In this document: in pieces, positions 5,190 to 5,707 of the stretch | Numbering within the stretch: position 1 is the stretch's first letter | Layout of the letters: every line of letters begins with the position of its first letter | Origin: Lachnospiraceae bacterium | GTDB lineage: Bacteria > Bacillota > Clostridia > Lachnospirales > Lachnospiraceae | Direction of reading: 5' to 3' | NCBI GenBank assembly: GCA_014804225.1 | Contig: JAAVAF010000053.1 | Coordinates: 10,092-15,798 of the forward strand | DNA length: 5,707 nt | The notes under the pieces: generated by a model | What the model was told of the DNA's origin: nothing | Seen by the model: the letters and a program-made list of their open reading frames with translations, nothing else | The model's database searches: none | Made by a program: the position numbers and the translations under genes

Positions 5190-5707
5190 ATGGCTGGAAT
5201 GACGCCGATGATGACAAAGTATTTGGAAACAAAAGAGCAGTACAAGGATTGTATACTTTTTTACAGACTCGGTGATTTTTATGAAATGTTTTTTGATGAC
5301 GCAAAGCTTGTCTCCAAAGAGCTTGAATTGACGCTCACAGGAAAAGACTGCGGATTAGAGGAGCGTGCGCCGATGTGTGGCGTCCCGTATCATGCATTGG
5401 ATACTTATCTTACCCGTCTGATCGCAAAGGGATACAAAGTGGCAATTTGCGAACAGGTAGAGGACCCGAAAATGGCAAAGGGACTCGTAAAGCGCGAAGT
5501 GACACGCATTGTTACACCGGGCACAAACCTGAATATGCAAACCCTTGAAGAGTCAAAAAATAATTACATTATGTGTATTTCCCATTTTCCGAATAAAATT
5601 GGTATTGCAATCGCAGATGTCACGACAGGTGATTTTTACGTTACAGAAGCAGAAAATCTTACAAAACTTGCAGACGAAATACACAAATATATGCCTTCAG
5701 AAATTGT
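5190..5707 (+). CDS. mutS: DNA mismatch repair protein MutS, N-terminal part (partial)
   Basis: The reading frame is open to the end of the window, giving 172 N-terminal residues of a protein normally about 850-900 long. MutS recognises mismatches and small loops in DNA and recruits MutL. The start MAGMTPMMTKYLETKEQYKD is typical. The mismatch-stacking motif is present as GDFYEMFF, with Phe30-Tyr31-Glu32 matching the conserved Phe-X-Glu. APMCGVPYHA, KGYKVAICEQVEDP and VKREVTRIVTPGT are further hallmarks of domain I (about 1-115). Residues from about 125 (NNYIMCISHFPNKIGIAIAD) begin the connector domain. AAGG at 5180-5183 lies six bases before the ATG. MutS2 is excluded because it lacks this mismatch-binding domain. 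No strong promoter directly upstream was found; TAAAAT at 5149-5154 lacks a good -35. No lesion is seen. The ATPase and dimerisation regions lie beyond the window. Confidence 0.96.
   Translation, partial: MAGMTPMMTKYLETKEQYKDCILFYRLGDFYEMFFDDAKLVSKELELTLTGKDCGLEERAPMCGVPYHALDTYLTRLIAKGYKVAICEQVEDPKMAKGLVKREVTRIVTPGTNLNMQTLEESKNNYIMCISHFPNKIGIAIADVTTGDFYVTEAENLTKLADEIHKYMPSEI

Noticed and set aside
1..5707. CRISPR array, tRNA or rRNA genes
   Set aside because: No regularly spaced repeats, cloverleaf sequences or rRNA signatures were seen on either strand.

Overview
The window looks like chromosomal DNA of a low-to-moderate G+C anaerobic Firmicute, most likely Clostridia and probably Lachnospiraceae. 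The reasons are strong GGAGG-type ribosome binding sites, A/T-rich intergenic DNA, a clostridial-style cobyrinate a,c-diamide synthase tail followed by a cysteine-rich small protein, and remnants of a 'GTATAxFTI'-type repeat surface protein. The taxonomic call is inference from protein style; no marker gene settles it.

Layout, all genes on the + strand. (1) 1-413: the 3' end of cbiA (cobalamin biosynthesis) and a translationally adjacent 8-cysteine small protein. (2) 432-2153: a probable promoter and an intact SulP-family anion transporter with a C-terminal STAS domain. (3) 2164-2490: a compact unit with a probable extended -10 promoter, an inverted repeat over that -10, a 64-residue helical protein of unknown function and a clear intrinsic terminator. 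(4) 2558-4417: a decayed gene. Joining pieces from three reading frames gives one long protein with an N-terminal segment resembling the head domain of McrA-like restriction enzymes, a nuclease-like segment, a carbon-nitrogen hydrolase (nitrilase) core that keeps its Glu-Lys-Cys triad codons, and an unrecognised C-terminal region. It carries a +1 shift, a probable internal deletion, an in-frame TGA, a probable second deletion and a 2-base shift. (5) About 4486-4968: a second decayed gene, a fragment of a repeat-containing surface protein with frame breaks at two poly-A tracts. (6) 5027-5146: a promoter lying directly against a perfect 13-bp-stem terminator, then a small hairpin between two 9-bp direct repeats. 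(7) 5190-5707: the start of mutS, running off the window.

Intact housekeeping or metabolic genes (cbiA, sulP, mutS) thus flank an accessory stretch of about 2.7 kb (roughly 2.2-5.0 kb) holding one small intact unknown gene and two pseudogenes. The genes do not form one pathway: cbiA and the cysteine-rich protein probably belong to the cobalamin locus, sulP and mutS are independent, and the middle looks like a site of gene acquisition and decay. The best candidate for something undescribed is the ancestral form of the nitrilase-fusion protein, whose intact homologues elsewhere would be the thing to study.
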